DNA from: Triticum aestivum
Taxonomy: Eukaryota > Streptophyta > Magnoliopsida > Poales > Poaceae
DNA: 64,000 bases
Assembly: GCF_018294505.1 (NCBI RefSeq)
Contig: NC_057807.1
Location: 271,479,369-271,543,368, forward strand
Direction: 5' to 3'
The notes below the pieces were generated by a model. That model saw nothing but the letters and a program-made list of their open reading frames with translations. It did no database searches and was not told the DNA's origin. A program made the position numbers and the translations under genes. Below are positions 46,836 to 60,226 of this stretch, piece by piece. The stretch's first letter is position 1; each line of letters opens with the position of its first letter.

Positions 46836-47830
46836 TGATGTCTACTACACAACCTTCTTCTTGTAGACGTTGTTGGGCCTGCAAGTGCACAGGTTTGTAG
46901 GACAGTAGCAAATTTCCCTCAAGTGGATGACCTAAGGTTTATCAATCCGTAGGAGGCATAGGATGAAGATGGTCTCTCTCAAACAACCCTGCAACCAAAT
47001 AACAAAGAGTCTCTTGTGTCCCCAACACACCCAATACAATGGAAAATTGTATAGGTCCACTAGTTCGGCGAAGAGATGGTGATACAAGTGCAATATGGAT
47101 GGTAGATAAAGGTATTTGTAATCTGAAATTATAAAAACAGCAAGGTAGCAAGCGACAAAAGTGAGCATAAACGGTATTGCAATGATAGGAAACAAGGCCT
47201 AGGGTTCATACTTTCACTAGTGCAAGTTCTCTCAACAATAATAACATAGATAGATCATATAACTATCCCTCAACATGCAACAAAGAGTCACTCCAAAGCC
47301 ACTAATAGCAGAGACAAACGAAGAGATTATGGTAGGGTACGAAACCACCTCAAAGTTATCCTTTCTGTTCTATCTATACAAGAGTTCATAGTAAAATAAC
47401 ATGAAGCTATTCTTTCCGCTCAATCCATCATAGAGTTCATACTAGAATAACACCTTAAGACACAAATCAACCAAAACCCTAATGTCACCTAGATACTCCA
47501 TTGTCACCTCAAGTATCCGTGGGCATGATTATACGATATGCATCACACAATCTCAGATTCATCTATTCAACCAACACAAAGTACTTCAAAGAGTGCCCCA
47601 AAGTTTCTATCGGAGAGTCAAGAACGTGTGCCAACCCCTATGCATAGGTTCATGGGTGGAACCCGGAAGTTGGTTACCAAAATATACATCAAGTGGCACA
47701 TGATATCCCATTGTCACGACAGATAAGCACGACAAGACATACATCAAGTGTTCTCATAAAAGACTCAATCCGATAAGATAACTTCAAAGGGGAAAACTCA
47801 ATTCATCACAGAGAGTAGAGGGGGAGAAAC

Positions 47831-49561
47831 TATTGGGGAACGTTGCAGAAAACAAAAATTTTTCCTACGGTTTCACCAAGATCCATCTATGAGTTCATAT
47901 AGCAACGAGTACTTAGATGCATCTACGTACCTTGTAGATCGCGAGCGGAAGCGTTCAAAGAACGGGGATGATGTAGTCGAACACGACGTGATCCAAATCA
48001 CCGGAGATCCTAGCACCGAACGGACGGCACCTCCGCGTTCAACACACGTACGGAACAGCCACATCTCCTCCTTCTTGATCCAGCAAGGGGAGAGGAGAGG
48101 TTGAGGGAGATGGCACCAGCAGCAGCACGACGGCGTGGTGTTGATGGAGCTGTAGTACTCCGGCAGAGCTTCGCCAAGCACTATGGAGGAGGAGGAGGTG
48201 TTGGAGAGGGAGAAGGAGGCAACCAAAGGCATGGGATGAAAGCCCTCCTTCCCCCACTATATATAGGATGGCCTAGGGGGGGTGGCCGGCCCTAGGAGAT
48301 CCAATCTCCTAGGGGGGGCGGCGGCCAAGGGGGGTTTCCCTCCCCCCAAGGCACCTAGGAGGTGCCTTCCCCTCCTAGGACTCTTCCCCCCTTAAACCCT
48401 AGGCGCATGGGCCTATGTTGGGGCTGGTGCCCTTGGCCCATGCAGGCCAAGGCGCACCCCCTACAGCCCATGTGCCCCCCCGGGGCAGGTGGCCCCACCC
48501 GGTGGGCCCCCGGGACCCTTCCGGTGGTCCCGGTACAATACCGATAACCCCGAAACTTGTCCCGATGCCCGAAACAGGACTTCCCATATATAAATCTTTA
48601 CCTCCGGACCATTCCGGAACTCCTCGTGACGTCCGGGATCTCATCCGGGACTCTGAACAACATTCGGGTTACTGCATATACATATCCCTACAACCCTAGC
48701 GTCACCGAACCTTAAGTGTGTAGACCCTACGTGTTCGGGAGACATGTAGACATGACCGAGATCGCTCTCCGGTCAATAACCAACAGCGGGATCTGGATAC
48801 CCATGTTGGCTCCCACATGCTCCACGATGATCTCATCGGATGAACCACGATGTCGAGGATTCAAACAACCCCGTATACAATTCCCTTTGTCAATCGATAT
48901 GTTACTTGCCCGAGATTCGATCGTCGGTATCCCAATACCTCGTTCAATCTCGTTACCGGCAAGTCACTTTACTCGTACTGTAATGCATGATCCCGTGACC
49001 AGACACTTGGTCACTTTGAGCTCATTATGATGATGCATTACCGAGTGGGCCTAGTGATACCTCTCCGTTATACGGAGTGACAAATCCCAGTCTCGATCCA
49101 TGTCAACCCAACAGACACTTTCGGAGATACCTGTAGTGCACCTTTATAGTCACCCAGTTACGTTGTGACGTTTGATACACCCAAAGCACTCCTACAGTAT
49201 CCGGGAGTTACACGATCTCATGGTCAAAGGAAAAGATACTTGACATTAGAAAAGCTCTAGCAAACGAACTATACGATCTTACGCTATGCTTAGGATTGGG
49301 TCTTGTCCATCACATCATTATCCTAATGATGTGATCCCGTTATCAATGACATCCAATGTCCATAGCCAGGAAACCATGACTATCTATTGATTAATGAGCT
49401 AGTCAACTAGAGGATTACTAGGGACATGTTGGTGTCTGTTATTCACACATGTATTACGATTTCCGGATAATACAATTATAGCATGAATAAAGACAATTAT
49501 CATGGACAAAGAAATATAATAATAATGCTTTTATTATTGCCTCTAGGGCATATTTCCAACA
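47831..49561 (-). repeat. 3' LTR of Copia element B
   Basis: Left LTR copy of element B. It includes a GC-rich part (48290-48540) with runs of G and C and the tract ending catatttccaaca. Open frames at 47873-48257 and 48399-48699 fall inside it and recur identically in the other LTR (54896-55280, 55421-55721), so they are not genes. Confidence 0.93.
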
Positions 49562-49593
49562 GTCTCCCACTTGCACTAGAGTCAATAATCTAG

Positions 49594-52404
49594 TTACATT
49601 GTGATGAATCGAACACCCATGGAATTCTGGTGTTGATCATGTTTTGCTCTAGGGAGAGGTTTAGTCAACGGATCCGCTACATTCAGGTCCGTATGTACTT
49701 TACAAATCTCTATGTCTCCATCTTGAACATTTTCACGAATGGAGTTGAAGCGACGCTTGATGTGCCTTGTCTTCTTGTGAAACCTGGGCTCCTTGGCAAG
49801 TGCAATAGCTCCAGTGTTGTCACAGAAGAGCTTGATCGGCCCCGACGCATTGGGTATGACTCCTAGGTCGGTGATGAACTCCTTCACCCATATTGCTTCA
49901 TGTGCTGCCTCCGAGGCTGCCATGTACTCTGCTTCACATGTAGATCCCGCCACGACGCTCTGCTTGCAACTGCACCGGCTTACTGCCCCACCATTCAAAA
50001 TATACACGTATCCGGTTTGTGACTTAGAGTCATCCAGATCTGTGTCGAAGCTAGCGTCGACGTAACCCTTTACGACGAGCTCTTCGTCACCTCCATAAAC
50101 GAGAAACATTTCCTTAGTCCTTTTCATGCACTTCAGGATATTCTTGACCGCTGTCCAGTGTTCCTTGCCGGGATTACTTTGGTACCTTCCTACCAAACTT
50201 ACGGCAAGGTTTACATCAGGTCTGGTACACAACATGGCATACATAATAGAACCTATGGCTGAGGCATAGGGGATGACACTCATCTCTTCTATATCTTCTG
50301 CCGTGGTCGGACATTGAGCTGAGCTCAATTTCACACCTTGCAAAACAGGCAAGAACCCTTTCTTGGACTGATCCATTTTGAACTTCTTCAAAATCTTATC
50401 AAGATATGTGCTTTGTGAAAGACCTATGAGGCGTCTCGATCTATCCCTAAAGATCTTGATGCCTAATATATAAGCAGCTTCTCCAAGGTCCTTCATTGAA
50501 AAACTCTTATTCAAGTAGGCCTTAATGCTGCCCAAAAGTTCTATATCATTTCCCATCAAAAGTATGTCATCTACATATAGTATGAGAAATGCTATAGAGC
50601 TCCCACTCACTTTCTTGTAAACACAGGCTTCTCCATAAGTCTGTGTGAACCCAAACACTTTGATCATCTCATCAAAACGAATGTTCCAACTCCGAGATGC
50701 TTGCACCAGCCCATAAATCGAGCGTTGGAGCTTGCACACCTTGTCAGCATTCTTAGGATCGACAAAACCTTCCGGCTGCATCATATACAATTCTTCCTTA
50801 AGGAAACCATTAAAGAATGCCGGTTTGACGTCCATTTGCCAAATTTCATAATCATAAAATGCGGCAATTGCTAACATGATTCGGACGGACTTCAGCTTCG
50901 CTACCGGTGAGAAAGTCTCATCGTAGTCAACCCCTTGAACTTGTCGATAACCCTTAGCGACAAGCCGAGCTTTATAGATGGTCACATTACCATCCGCGTC
51001 TGTCTTCTTCTTAAAGATCCATTTATTTTCTATGGCTCGCCGTTCAACAGGCAAGTCAGTCAAAGTCCATACTTTGTTTTCATACATGGATCCTATCTCG
51101 GATTTCATGGCTTCTAGCCATTTGTCAGAATCCGGGCCCGCCATCGCTTCTTCATAGTTCGAAGGTTCACTGTTGTCTAACAACATGATTTCCAAGACAG
51201 GGTTGCCGTACCACTCTGGTGTGGAACGTGTCCTTGTGGACCTTCGAATTTCAGTAGGAGCTTGATCAAAAGTATCTTGATCATCATCATTAACTTCCTC
51301 TCTAGTCGGTGCAGGCACCTCAGGAACATTTTCTTGAGTTGCGCCATTTTCCGGTTCAAGAGGTAATACTTCATCAAGCTCTACTTTCCTCCCACTTACT
51401 TCTTTCGAGAGAAACTCTTTCTCCAGAAAGGACCCATTCTTGGCAACAAAGATCTTGCCTTCGGATCTGAGGTAGAAGATATACCCAATAGTTTCTTTAG
51501 GGTATCCTATGAAGATGCATTTTTCCGATTTGGGTTCGAGCTTTTCAGGTTGAAGTTTCCTGACATAAGCATCGCATCCCCAAACTTTTAGAAACGACAG
51601 CTTAGGTTTCTTCCCAGACCATAATTCATACGGTGTCGTCTCAACGGATTTCGACGGTGCCCTATTTAAAGTGAATGCGGCAGTCTCTAAAGCATAGCCC
51701 CAAAAAGATAGTGGTAAATCGGCAAGAGACATCATAGATCGCACCATATCTAATAGAGTGCGATTACGACGTTCGGACACACCATTACGCTGAGGTGTTC
51801 CAGGCGGCGTGAGTTGTGAAACTATTCCACATTTTCTTAAGTGTGTACCAAACTCGTGACTCAAGTATTCTCCTCCATGATCCGATCGTAGAAACTTGAT
51901 TTTCCTGTCACGTTGATTCTCAACTTCACTCTGAAATTCCTTGAACTTTTCAAAGGTCTCAGACTTGTGTTTCATTAAGTAGACATACTCATATCTAGTC
52001 AAGTCATCAGTGAGGGTGAGAACATAATGATAGCCACCGCGAGCCTCAACACCCATTGGACCGCACACATCAGTATGTATGATTTCCAATAAGTTGGTTG
52101 CTCGCTCCATTGTTCCTGAGAACGGAGTCTTGGTCATTTTACCCATGAGGCATGGTTCGCACGTGTCAAATGATTCGTAATCAAGAGACTCTAAAAGTCC
52201 ATCAGCATGGAGCTTCTTCATGCGTTTGACACCTATGTGACCAAGGCGGTAGTGCCACAAGTATGTGGGACTATCACTATCAATCTTACATCTTTTGGTA
52301 CTTACACTATGAATATGTGTAGCATTACGCTCGAGATTCATAAAGAATAAACCATTCACCATCGGAGATGACCATAAAACATATCTCTCATATAAATAGA
52401 ACAA
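49594..52404 (-). pseudogene. Copia element B pol: integrase, reverse transcriptase, RNase H
   Basis: An uninterrupted frame of 936 codons. Integrase comes first: the zinc-binding H..LGHIGVKRM and C.PCLMGKM parts, then IIHTDVCGP and TDDLTRYEYVYL, SDHGGEYLS and GVSERRNRTLLDMVRSMM with the catalytic Glu. The reverse transcriptase has VDYDETFSPVAKL, MDVKPAFFNG and YVDDILLMG. RNase H has DASFDTDLDDSKSQTGYV, then CDNTGAIALAKE and ADPLTKPLPRAKHD at the end. The sister copy at 1961 reads QTAFLNG where this one has KPAFFNG, so the reverse transcriptase may carry a damaging change. Upstream gag and protease are in another frame (shift in the 52356-52404 overlap). Confidence 0.93.
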
Positions 52405-53556
52405 CCATTATTCTCGGATTTAAATGAGTAGCCATCTCGAATTAAACGAGATCCTGATACAATGTTCATGCTCAAACTTGGCACTAAATAACAATTATTG
52501 AGGTTCAAAACTAATCTCGTAGGTAAATGTAGAGGTAGCGTGCCGACGGCGATCACATCGACCTTGGAACCATTCCCGACGCGCATCGTCACCTCGTCCT
52601 TCGCCAGTCTCCGTTTATTCCGCAGCTCCTGCTGTGTGTTACAAATATGAGCAACGACACCGGTATCAAATACCCAGGAGTCACTACGATTACTGGTAAG
52701 GTACACATCAATTACATGTATATCAAATATACCTTTGGTTTTGCCGGCCTTCTTGTCCGCTAAGTATTTGGGGCAGTTCCGCTTCCAGTGACCACTTTCC
52801 TTGCAATAAAAGCACTTAGTCTCGGGCTTGGGTCCATTCTTTGGCTTCTTCCCGGCAGCTTGCTTGCTGGGCGCGGCAACTACCTTGCCGTCCTTCTTGA
52901 AGTTCTTTTTACCCTTGCCCTTCTTGAACTTAGTGGTTTTATTGACCATCAACACTTGATGTTCCTTCTTGACTTCTACCTCTGCTGATTTCAGCATAAC
53001 AAATACTTCAAGAATGGTCTTCTCCATCCCCTGCATATTGAAGTTCATCACAAAGCTCTTGTAGCTCGGTGGAAGCGACTGGAGGATTCCGTTAATGACC
53101 GCATCATCCGGGAGATTAACTCCCAGCTGAGTCAAGCGGTTATGTAACCCAGACATAGTGAGTATGTGCTCACTGACAGAACTATTTTCCTCCATCTTAC
53201 AGCTGAAGAATTTGTCGGAGACTTCATATCTCTCGACCCGGGCATGAGCTTGGAAAACCATTTTCAGCTCTTCCTCCATGTCTCTCAAAACGCTTTTGGA
53301 GCCCCGGCTCTAGGCTGTAAAGCATGCCGCACTGAACGAGGGAGTAGTCATCGGTACGTGCCTGCCAAGCGTTCATAACGTCTTGTTCTGCAGGGAGAAC
53401 AGGTGCGTCACCCAGCGGTGCTTGTAGGACATAATCTTTCTTGGCAGCTATGAGGATGATCCTCAGGTTCCGGACCCAGTCCGTGTAGTTGCTGCCATCG
53501 TCTTTCAGCTTAGTTTTCTCTAGGAACGCGTTGAAGTTGAGGACTACATTGGCCAT
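52356..53556 (-). pseudogene. Copia element B gag, zinc knuckle and protease
   Basis: Gag starts MANVVLNFNAFLEK at 53554-53556 and continues LKDDGSNYTDWVRNLRIIL. A frameshift in the overlap 53224-53288 leads to the second frame (AHARVERYEVSDKFFSCKMEE, then the LTQLGVNLPDDAVINGIL segment). The zinc knuckle CFYCKESGHWKRNCP is intact and basic stretches flank it. The protease shows VFDTGVVAHICN, with DTG kept but the next residues unlike the usual DTGAS. With two shifts the full polyprotein cannot be made without recoding. Confidence 0.9.
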
Positions 53557-54853
53557 TTGATCTACAAGACATATTGTAAAATATTTAGACTAAGTTCATG
53601 ATAATTAAGTTCATCTAATCAAATTATAATGAACTCCCACTTAGATAGACATCCCTTTAGTCATCTAAGTGTTACACGATCCGAGTCGACTAGGCCGTGT
53701 CCGATCATCACGTGAGACGGACTAGTCATCGTCGGTGAACATTCTCATGTTGATCGTATCTTCCATATGACTCGTGTTCGACCTTTCGGTCTCCGTGTTC
53801 CGAGGCCATGTCTGTACATGCTAGGCTCGTCAAGTTAACCCTAAGTGTTTTCGCTGTGTAAAACTGTCTTACACCCGTTGTATGTGAACGTAAGAATCCA
53901 TCACACCCGATCATCACGTGGTGCTTAGAAGCGACGAACTGTAGCAACGGTGCACAGTTAGGGGAGAACACTTCTTGAAATTTTGTAAGGGATCATCTTA
54001 TTTACTACCATCGTTCTAAGTAAACAAGATGCATAAATCATAATAAACATCACATGCAATTATATAAAGTAGTGACATGATATGGCCAATATCATATAGC
54101 TCCTTTGATCTTCATCTTCGGGGCTCCATGATCATCTTGTCACTGGCATGACACCATGATCTCCATCATCATGATCTCCATCATTGTGTCTTCATGAAGT
54201 TGTCACGCCAACGACTACTTCTACTTCTATGACTAACGCGTTTAGTAATAAAGTAAAGTAGTTTACATGGCGTTCTTCAATGACACGCAGGTCATACAAA
54301 AAATAAAGACAACTCCTATGGCTCCTGCCGGTTGTCATACTCATCGACATGCAAGTCGTGATTCCTATTACAATAGCATGAACATCTCATACATGACATA
54401 TATATCATTCATCATTCATCACAACTTTGGCCATATCATATCACAAAGCACTTGCTGCAAAAACAAGTTAGACGTTCTCTAATTGTTGTTGCAAGTTTTA
54501 CGTGGCTGAAGTAGGGTTCTAGCAAGAACGTTTTCTTACCTACGTGAAAGCCACAACGTGATTTGTCAACTTCTATTTACCCTTCATAAGGACCCTTTTC
54601 ATCGAATCCGCTCCAACTAAAGTGGGAGAGACAGACACCCGCCAGCCACCTTATGCAACTAGTGCATGTTAGTCGGTGGAACCGGTCTCACGCAAGCGTA
54701 CGTGTAAGGTTGGTCCGGGCCGCTTCATCCCACAATACCGCTGAAGCAAGATAAGACTAGTAGCGGCAAGAAAGTTGACAAATCTACGCCCACAACAAAT
54801 TGTGTTCTACTCGTGCAAGAAGAACTACGCATAGACCTAGCTCATGATGCCAC
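53557..54853 (-). mobile_element. Copia element B leader
   Basis: Untranslated leader between gag and the 5' LTR, aligning with 7710-8941 and 15560-16778. No gene is seen. Confidence 0.85.
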
Positions 54854-56583
54854 TGTTGGGGAACGTTGCAGAAAACAAAATTTTTTCCTACGGTTTCACC
54901 AAGATCCATCTATGAGTTCATCTAGCAACGAGTACTTAGATGCATCTACGTACCTTGTAGATCGCGAGCGGAAGCGTTCAAAGAACGGGGATGATGTAGT
55001 CGAACACGACGTGATCCAAATCACCGGAGATCCTAGCACCGAACGGACGGCACCTCCGCGTTCAACACACGTACGGAACAGCCACGTCTCCTCCTTCTTG
55101 ATCCAGCAAGGGGAGAGGAGAGGTTGAGGGAGATGGCACCAGCAGCAGCACGATGGCGTGGTGTTGATGGAGCTGTAGTACTCCGGTAGAGCTTCGCCAA
55201 GCACTATGGAGGAGGAGGAGGTGTTGGAGAGGGAGAAGGAGGCAACCAAAGGCATGGGATGAAAGCCCTCCTTCCCCCACTATATATAGGAGGGCCTAGG
55301 GGGGGTGGCCGGCCCTAGGAGATCCAATCTCCTAGGGGGGCGGCGGCCAAGGGGGGTTTCCCTCCCCCCCAAGGCACCTAGGAGGTGCCTTACCCTCCTA
55401 GGACTCTTCCCCCTTAAACCCTAGGCGCATGGGCCTATGTTGGGGCTGGTGCCCTTGGCCCATGCAGGCCAAGGCGCACCCCCTACAGCCCATGTGCCCC
55501 CCCGGGGCAGGTGGCCCCACCCGGTGGGCCCCCGGGACCCTTCCGGTGGTCCCGGTACAATACCGATAACCCCGAAACTTGTCCCGATGCCCGAAACAGG
55601 ACTTCCCATATATAAATCTTTACCTTCGGACCATTCCGGAACTCCTCGTGACGTCCGGGATCTCATCCGGGACTCCGAACAACATTCGGGTTACTGCATA
55701 TACATATCCCTACAACCCTAGCGTCACCGAACCTTAAGTGTGTAGACCCTACGGGTTCGGGAGACATGTAGACATGACCGAGATCGCTCTCCGGTCAATA
55801 ACCAACAGCGGGATCTGGATACCCATGTTGGCTCCCACATGCTCCATGATGATCTCATTGGATGAACCACGATGTCGAGGATTCAAACAACCCCGTATAC
55901 AATTCCCTTTGTCAATCGATATGTTACTTGCCCGAGATTCGATCGTCGGTATCCCAATACCTCGTTCAATCTCGTTACTGGCAAGTCACTTTACTCGTAC
56001 CGTAATGCATGATCCCGTGACCAGACACTTGGTCACTTTGAGCTCATTATGATGATGCATTACCGAGTGGGCCCAGTGATACCTCTCCGTTATACGGAGT
56101 GACAAATCCCAGTCTCGATCCATGTCAACCCAACAGACACTTTCGGAGATACCTGTAGTGCACCTTTATAGTCACCCAGTTACGTTGTGACGTTTGATAC
56201 ACCCAAAGCACTCCTACGGTATCCGGGAGTTACACGATCTCATGGTCAAAGGAAAAGATACTTGACATTAGAAAAGCTCTAGCAAACGAACTATACGATC
56301 TTACGCTATGCTTAGGATTGGGTCTTGTCCATCACATCATTATCCTAATGATGTGATCCCGTTATCAATGACATCCAATGTCCATAGCCAGGAAACCATG
56401 ACTATCTATTGATCAACGAGCTAGTCAACTAGAGGCTTACTAGGGACATGTTGGTGTCTGTTATTCACACATGTATTACGATTTCCGGATAATACAATTA
56501 TAGCATGAATAAAGACAATTATCATGGACAAAGAAATATAATAATAATGCTTTTATTATTGCCTCTATGGCATATTTCCAACA
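54854..56583 (-). repeat. 5' LTR of Copia element B
   Basis: Right LTR copy, the promoter-bearing one for this minus-strand element. It differs from the left copy by scattered transitions (for example cacgtctcc for cacatctcc, ctccatgatg for ctccacgatg) and a few single-base indels in homopolymers. Confidence 0.93.
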
Positions 56584-58117
56584 GAAACATCAAGATCCAA
56601 CTATAATAGCAAAGCTCAGGATACATCAAGATCGTGCCATAGAGGGAACACGAGAGAGAAATCAAGAGAGAGAGATCAAACACATAGCTACTGGTACATA
56701 CCCTCAGCCTTGAGGGTGAACTACTCCCTCCTCGTCATGGATAGCGCCGGGATGAAGAAGATGGCCACCGGTGAAGGATCCCCCCTCCGGCAGGGTGCCG
56801 GGAAGGGCTCCCGAGAGGTTTTTTGTGGCTACAGAGGCTTGCAGCGGCGGAACTCCTGATCTATCTTGATATTCGATGGTTTTAGGGTACGTAGGCTTAT
56901 ATAGGCGAAAGAAGTCGGTCGGGAGGTGCTCGAGGGGCCCACGAGACAGGGGGCGCGCCCAGTAGGGGGGGGGGCACCCTCCTATCTTGTGGCCTCCTCG
57001 AGGCTCTTCTGACGTGAACTCCAAGTCTCCTGGGTGATATTCTTCCCAAAAATAACGCTGCCAAAGGTTTCGTTCCGTTTGGAATCCGTTTGATATTCGT
57101 TTTCTTTTAAATACTGAAACAGGCAATAAAACAGCAATATGGGCTGGGCCTCCGGTTAATAGGTTAGTCCCAAAAGTAATATAAAAGTGTATAATAAAGC
57201 CCATAATCATTCAAAACGGATAATATAATAGCATGGAACAATAAAAAATTATAGATAGGTTGGAGACATATCAAGCATCCCCAAGCTTAATTCCTGCTCA
57301 TCCTCGAGTAGGTAAATGATAAAAACAGAATTTTTGATGCGGAATGCTACCTAGCATGATTCTCAATGTAATTTTCTTTATTGTGGCATGAATGTTCAGA
57401 TCCAAGTGATTCAAAATAAAAGTTCATATTGACGAAAGAAATAGCAATACTTCAAGCATACTAATAAAAGCAACCATGTCTTCTCAAAATAACATGGCAA
57501 AAGAAAGTTCATCCCTACAAAATCATATAGTTAGGCTATGCTTCATTTTCGTCACACAAATATGTTCCCAACTTCTATACCCCCGATGACAAGCCAAGCA
57601 ATTGTTTCGTACTTAAATAATCTCAAACTTTTGCAACCTTCACGCAATACATGAGCATGGGCCATGGATATAGCAGTATGGGTGGAATAGAATAATGATT
57701 GGGGGTTGTGTGGAGAAGACAAAAAAGGAGAAGGTCTCACATTGACGAGGATAATCAACGGGCTATGGAGATGCCCATCAATTGATGTCAACATGAGGAG
57801 TAGGGATTGCCATGCAACGGATGCGCTAGAGCTATAAATGAAAACTAGTGGGTGTGCATCCAACTTGCTTGCTCACGAAGACCTAGGGCATTTGAGGAAG
57901 CCCATCGTAGGAATATACAAGCCAAGTTCTATAATGAAAAATTCCCACTAGTATATGAAAGTGACAACATATGAAACTCTCTATATGAAAAACATGGTGC
58001 TACTTTGAAGCACAATATATGAGACTCACTACATGAAGAACAATATATGAGACTCACTACATGAAGAACAAGGTGCTACTTTGAAGCACAAGTGTGGAAA
58101 AAGAGATAGTAGCATTG

Positions 58118-58234
58118 CCCTTTTTATTTTTTTATTTTTTTTCTTTTTCTTTCCCCCCTTTTTTTCTTTTCTTTTTTTTCTTTGGCCTTTATTTTTTTCT
58201 TTTGGCCTTTCTTTTTTCTTTTTTTCTTTTTGGG
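58118..58234. repeat. Polypyrimidine run (T-rich with C) in element X
   Basis: About 117 bases consist almost only of T and C, with a few A and G (ttttttctttttcttt-type blocks). On the minus strand of the element this is a purine-rich run. Confidence 0.85.
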
Positions 58235-59410
58235 CAATGCTCTAATAATGATGATCATCACACTTTCATTGATTACAACATATGAATTACAACTCAAAAC
58301 TAGAACAAGATATGACTCTAAATGAATGCCTCCGGTGGTGTACCGAGATGGTGCAATGAATCAAGAGTGACACGTATGAAAAATAATGCATGGTGGCTTT
58401 GCCACAAATACGATGTCAACTACATGATCATGCAATGGCAATATGACAAAAGTAATGTATGTCATGATGATGATGAACGGAACGGTGGAAAGTTGCATGG
58501 CAATATATCTCGGAATGGCTATGGAAATGCCATAATAGGTAGGTATGGTGGCTGTTTTAAGGAAGATATAAGGAGGTTTATGTGTGATAGAGCGTATTGT
58601 ATCACGGGGTTTGGATGCACCGGCGAAGTTTGCACCAACTCTCAAGGTGAGAAAGGGCAATGCACGGTACCGAAGAGGCTAGCAATGGTGGAAAGGTAAA
58701 AGTGCATATAATCCATGGACTCAACATTAGTCAAAAGAACTCATATACTTATTGCAAAAATTTAGAAGTCATCAAAAATCAAGCACTACGTGCATGCTCC
58801 TAGGGGGATAGATTGGTAGAAAAATACCATCGCTTGTCCCCGACCGCCACTCATAAGGATGCATAAGCCAGGTACACTTCATGTTTCAAATTTGTTACAC
58901 AACTTTAACCATACGTGCATGCTACGGGACTTGCTAACTTCAACACAAGCATTCTTTAAATTCATAATCACCCAACTAGCATGACTTTAATATCACTACC
59001 TTCATATCTCAAAACAATTATCAAGTATCAAATTGATCATAGCATCCAATTCACTTCCTATGATAGTTTTCATTCAAATTACCATGCTGTCTAAGACTCT
59101 CAAAATAATATAAGTGAAGCATGAGAGTCTAGCAATTTCTTCAAAATATAACCACCGTCGTGCTCTAAAAGATATAAGTGAAGCACTAGAGAAAATGACA
59201 AACTACTCCGAAAGATATAAGTGAAGTTCAATGAGTAGCTAAATAATTATGCAACTATGCGAAGACTCTCTCTCAATAAAGAATTTCATATCTTGGTATC
59301 TTGTTCAAACATCAAGCAAACAAAATAAAATAGCATTGCAAGGATAGCACAACTCATGTGAAGAAGCAAAAACTTAGGCTCAACCTATACTAACCGATAG
59401 TTGTTGAAGA

Positions 59411-60226
59411 AGAAAGGTGGGATGCCTACCGGGGCATCCCCAAGCTTAGATGCTTGAGAATTCTTGAAATATTATCTTGGGGGTGCCTTGGGCGTCCCCA
59501 AGCTTGATCTTTTATGTCTCCTTAATTCCTTTCATATCACGGTTTCTCTTTTTATCAAAAGCTTCATTCACAACAAACTCAACAAGAACTCGTGAGATAG
59601 GTTAGTATAAACCAATGCAAAACCTTATCATTTTCTACTGTAACAAATCACTAAAATTATTATTCCACATTGAATACTAAATGTCTCTGCATATTTAATA
59701 CTCCTATCCTCAAATAGTATCATTAAACAAGCAAACATATGCAAACAATGGAAACATAACGGCAATCTTCCAAAACAGTATAGTCTGTAAAGAATGCAAG
59801 ATTCATCATACTTACCTAACACAAAAAATTATAAGAAAACTACTACGCTGTAAAAGATTTATCAGATCTCATTATGAAAAAATATTCAACATTATATCAC
59901 TCTCTGACTTTTCTAGGGATTTTTTGCAACAACGGTAAACTTTCTGTTTTCAAACAGCAACATGTATACTAGCAAAATAAGCATGGTAAAGGCTATCCTT
60001 GACATTTTTATTGAAATTAAAGATGCAAAACATTATTCTAACTAACAGCAAGCAAAAACTAACAAAATAAAATGACGCTCCAAGCAAAACACATATCATG
60101 TGGCGAATAAAAATATAGCTCCAAGTAAAGTTACCGATGAACGAAGACGAAAGAGGGGATGCCTTCCGGGGCATCCCCAAGCTCAGGCTCTTGGTTGTCC
60201 TTGGATATTACCTTGGGGTGCCTTGG
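59411..60226. repeat. 737-bp direct repeat in element X, second copy truncated
   Basis: The segment with agaaaggtgggatgcctacc (59411) and the following ggggcatccccaagctta recurs with period 737 at 60148 (cgaaagaggggatgccttcc, then gcatccccaagctcagg). The second copy is cut by element E after about 80 bases. Confidence 0.8.

Larger units (their letters stand above)
47826..56588 (-). mobile_element. Copia element B, nearly complete, with GAAAC target duplication
   Basis: The element spans 47831-56583 (8753 bp). It is flanked by perfect gaaac copies at 47826-47830 and 56584-56588. Left LTR 47831-49561 (1731 bp, first bases mutated to tattgggg) and right LTR 54854-56583 (1730 bp, tgttgggg) differ at roughly two dozen positions by eye, about 98.5 percent identity. 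The polypurine tract is at 49562-49575 and a primer-binding-like TGGCATCATGAGC at about 54840-54852, both on the minus strand. It is the youngest insertion that can be dated here. Angela/BARE-like Copia is my best family guess. Confidence 0.95.
46836..57273 (-). mobile_element. 3' LTR of element X (Gypsy, Athila-like), split by Copia element B
   Basis: The LTR is in two pieces, 46836-47830 and 56589-57273 (about 1680 bp together), separated by element B with its GAAAC duplication. It begins tgatgtctac and ends ttggagacatatca. On the minus strand the purine-rich tract next to it (57274-57290, reading aattaagcttggggatgc) shows the reading direction. A frame at 56704-57210 lies in the LTR and is not a gene. 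Confidence 0.88.
57274..60226 (-). mobile_element. Element X: 3' interior, non-coding
   Basis: Three kilobases to the right of LTR X with no supported gene. They hold a polypyrimidine run (58118-58234), many agtgaag/ataagtgaag repeats near 59110-59230, and purine-tract-like cassettes reading ggggcatccccaagctta and variants at 57277, 59431, 59491 and 60168. The sequence stops abruptly at gtgccttgg (60226), where element E begins. Confidence 0.75.

Noticed and set aside
48399..48699. Overlapping frames of 81-94 codons, repeated at 55421-55721
   Set aside because: They are identical in position in both LTRs of element B and Pro/Gly-rich; this is LTR composition, not a gene.
56704..57210. 168-codon minus-strand frame
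   Set aside because: It is wholly in LTR X and crosses GC-rich runs; no family motif.
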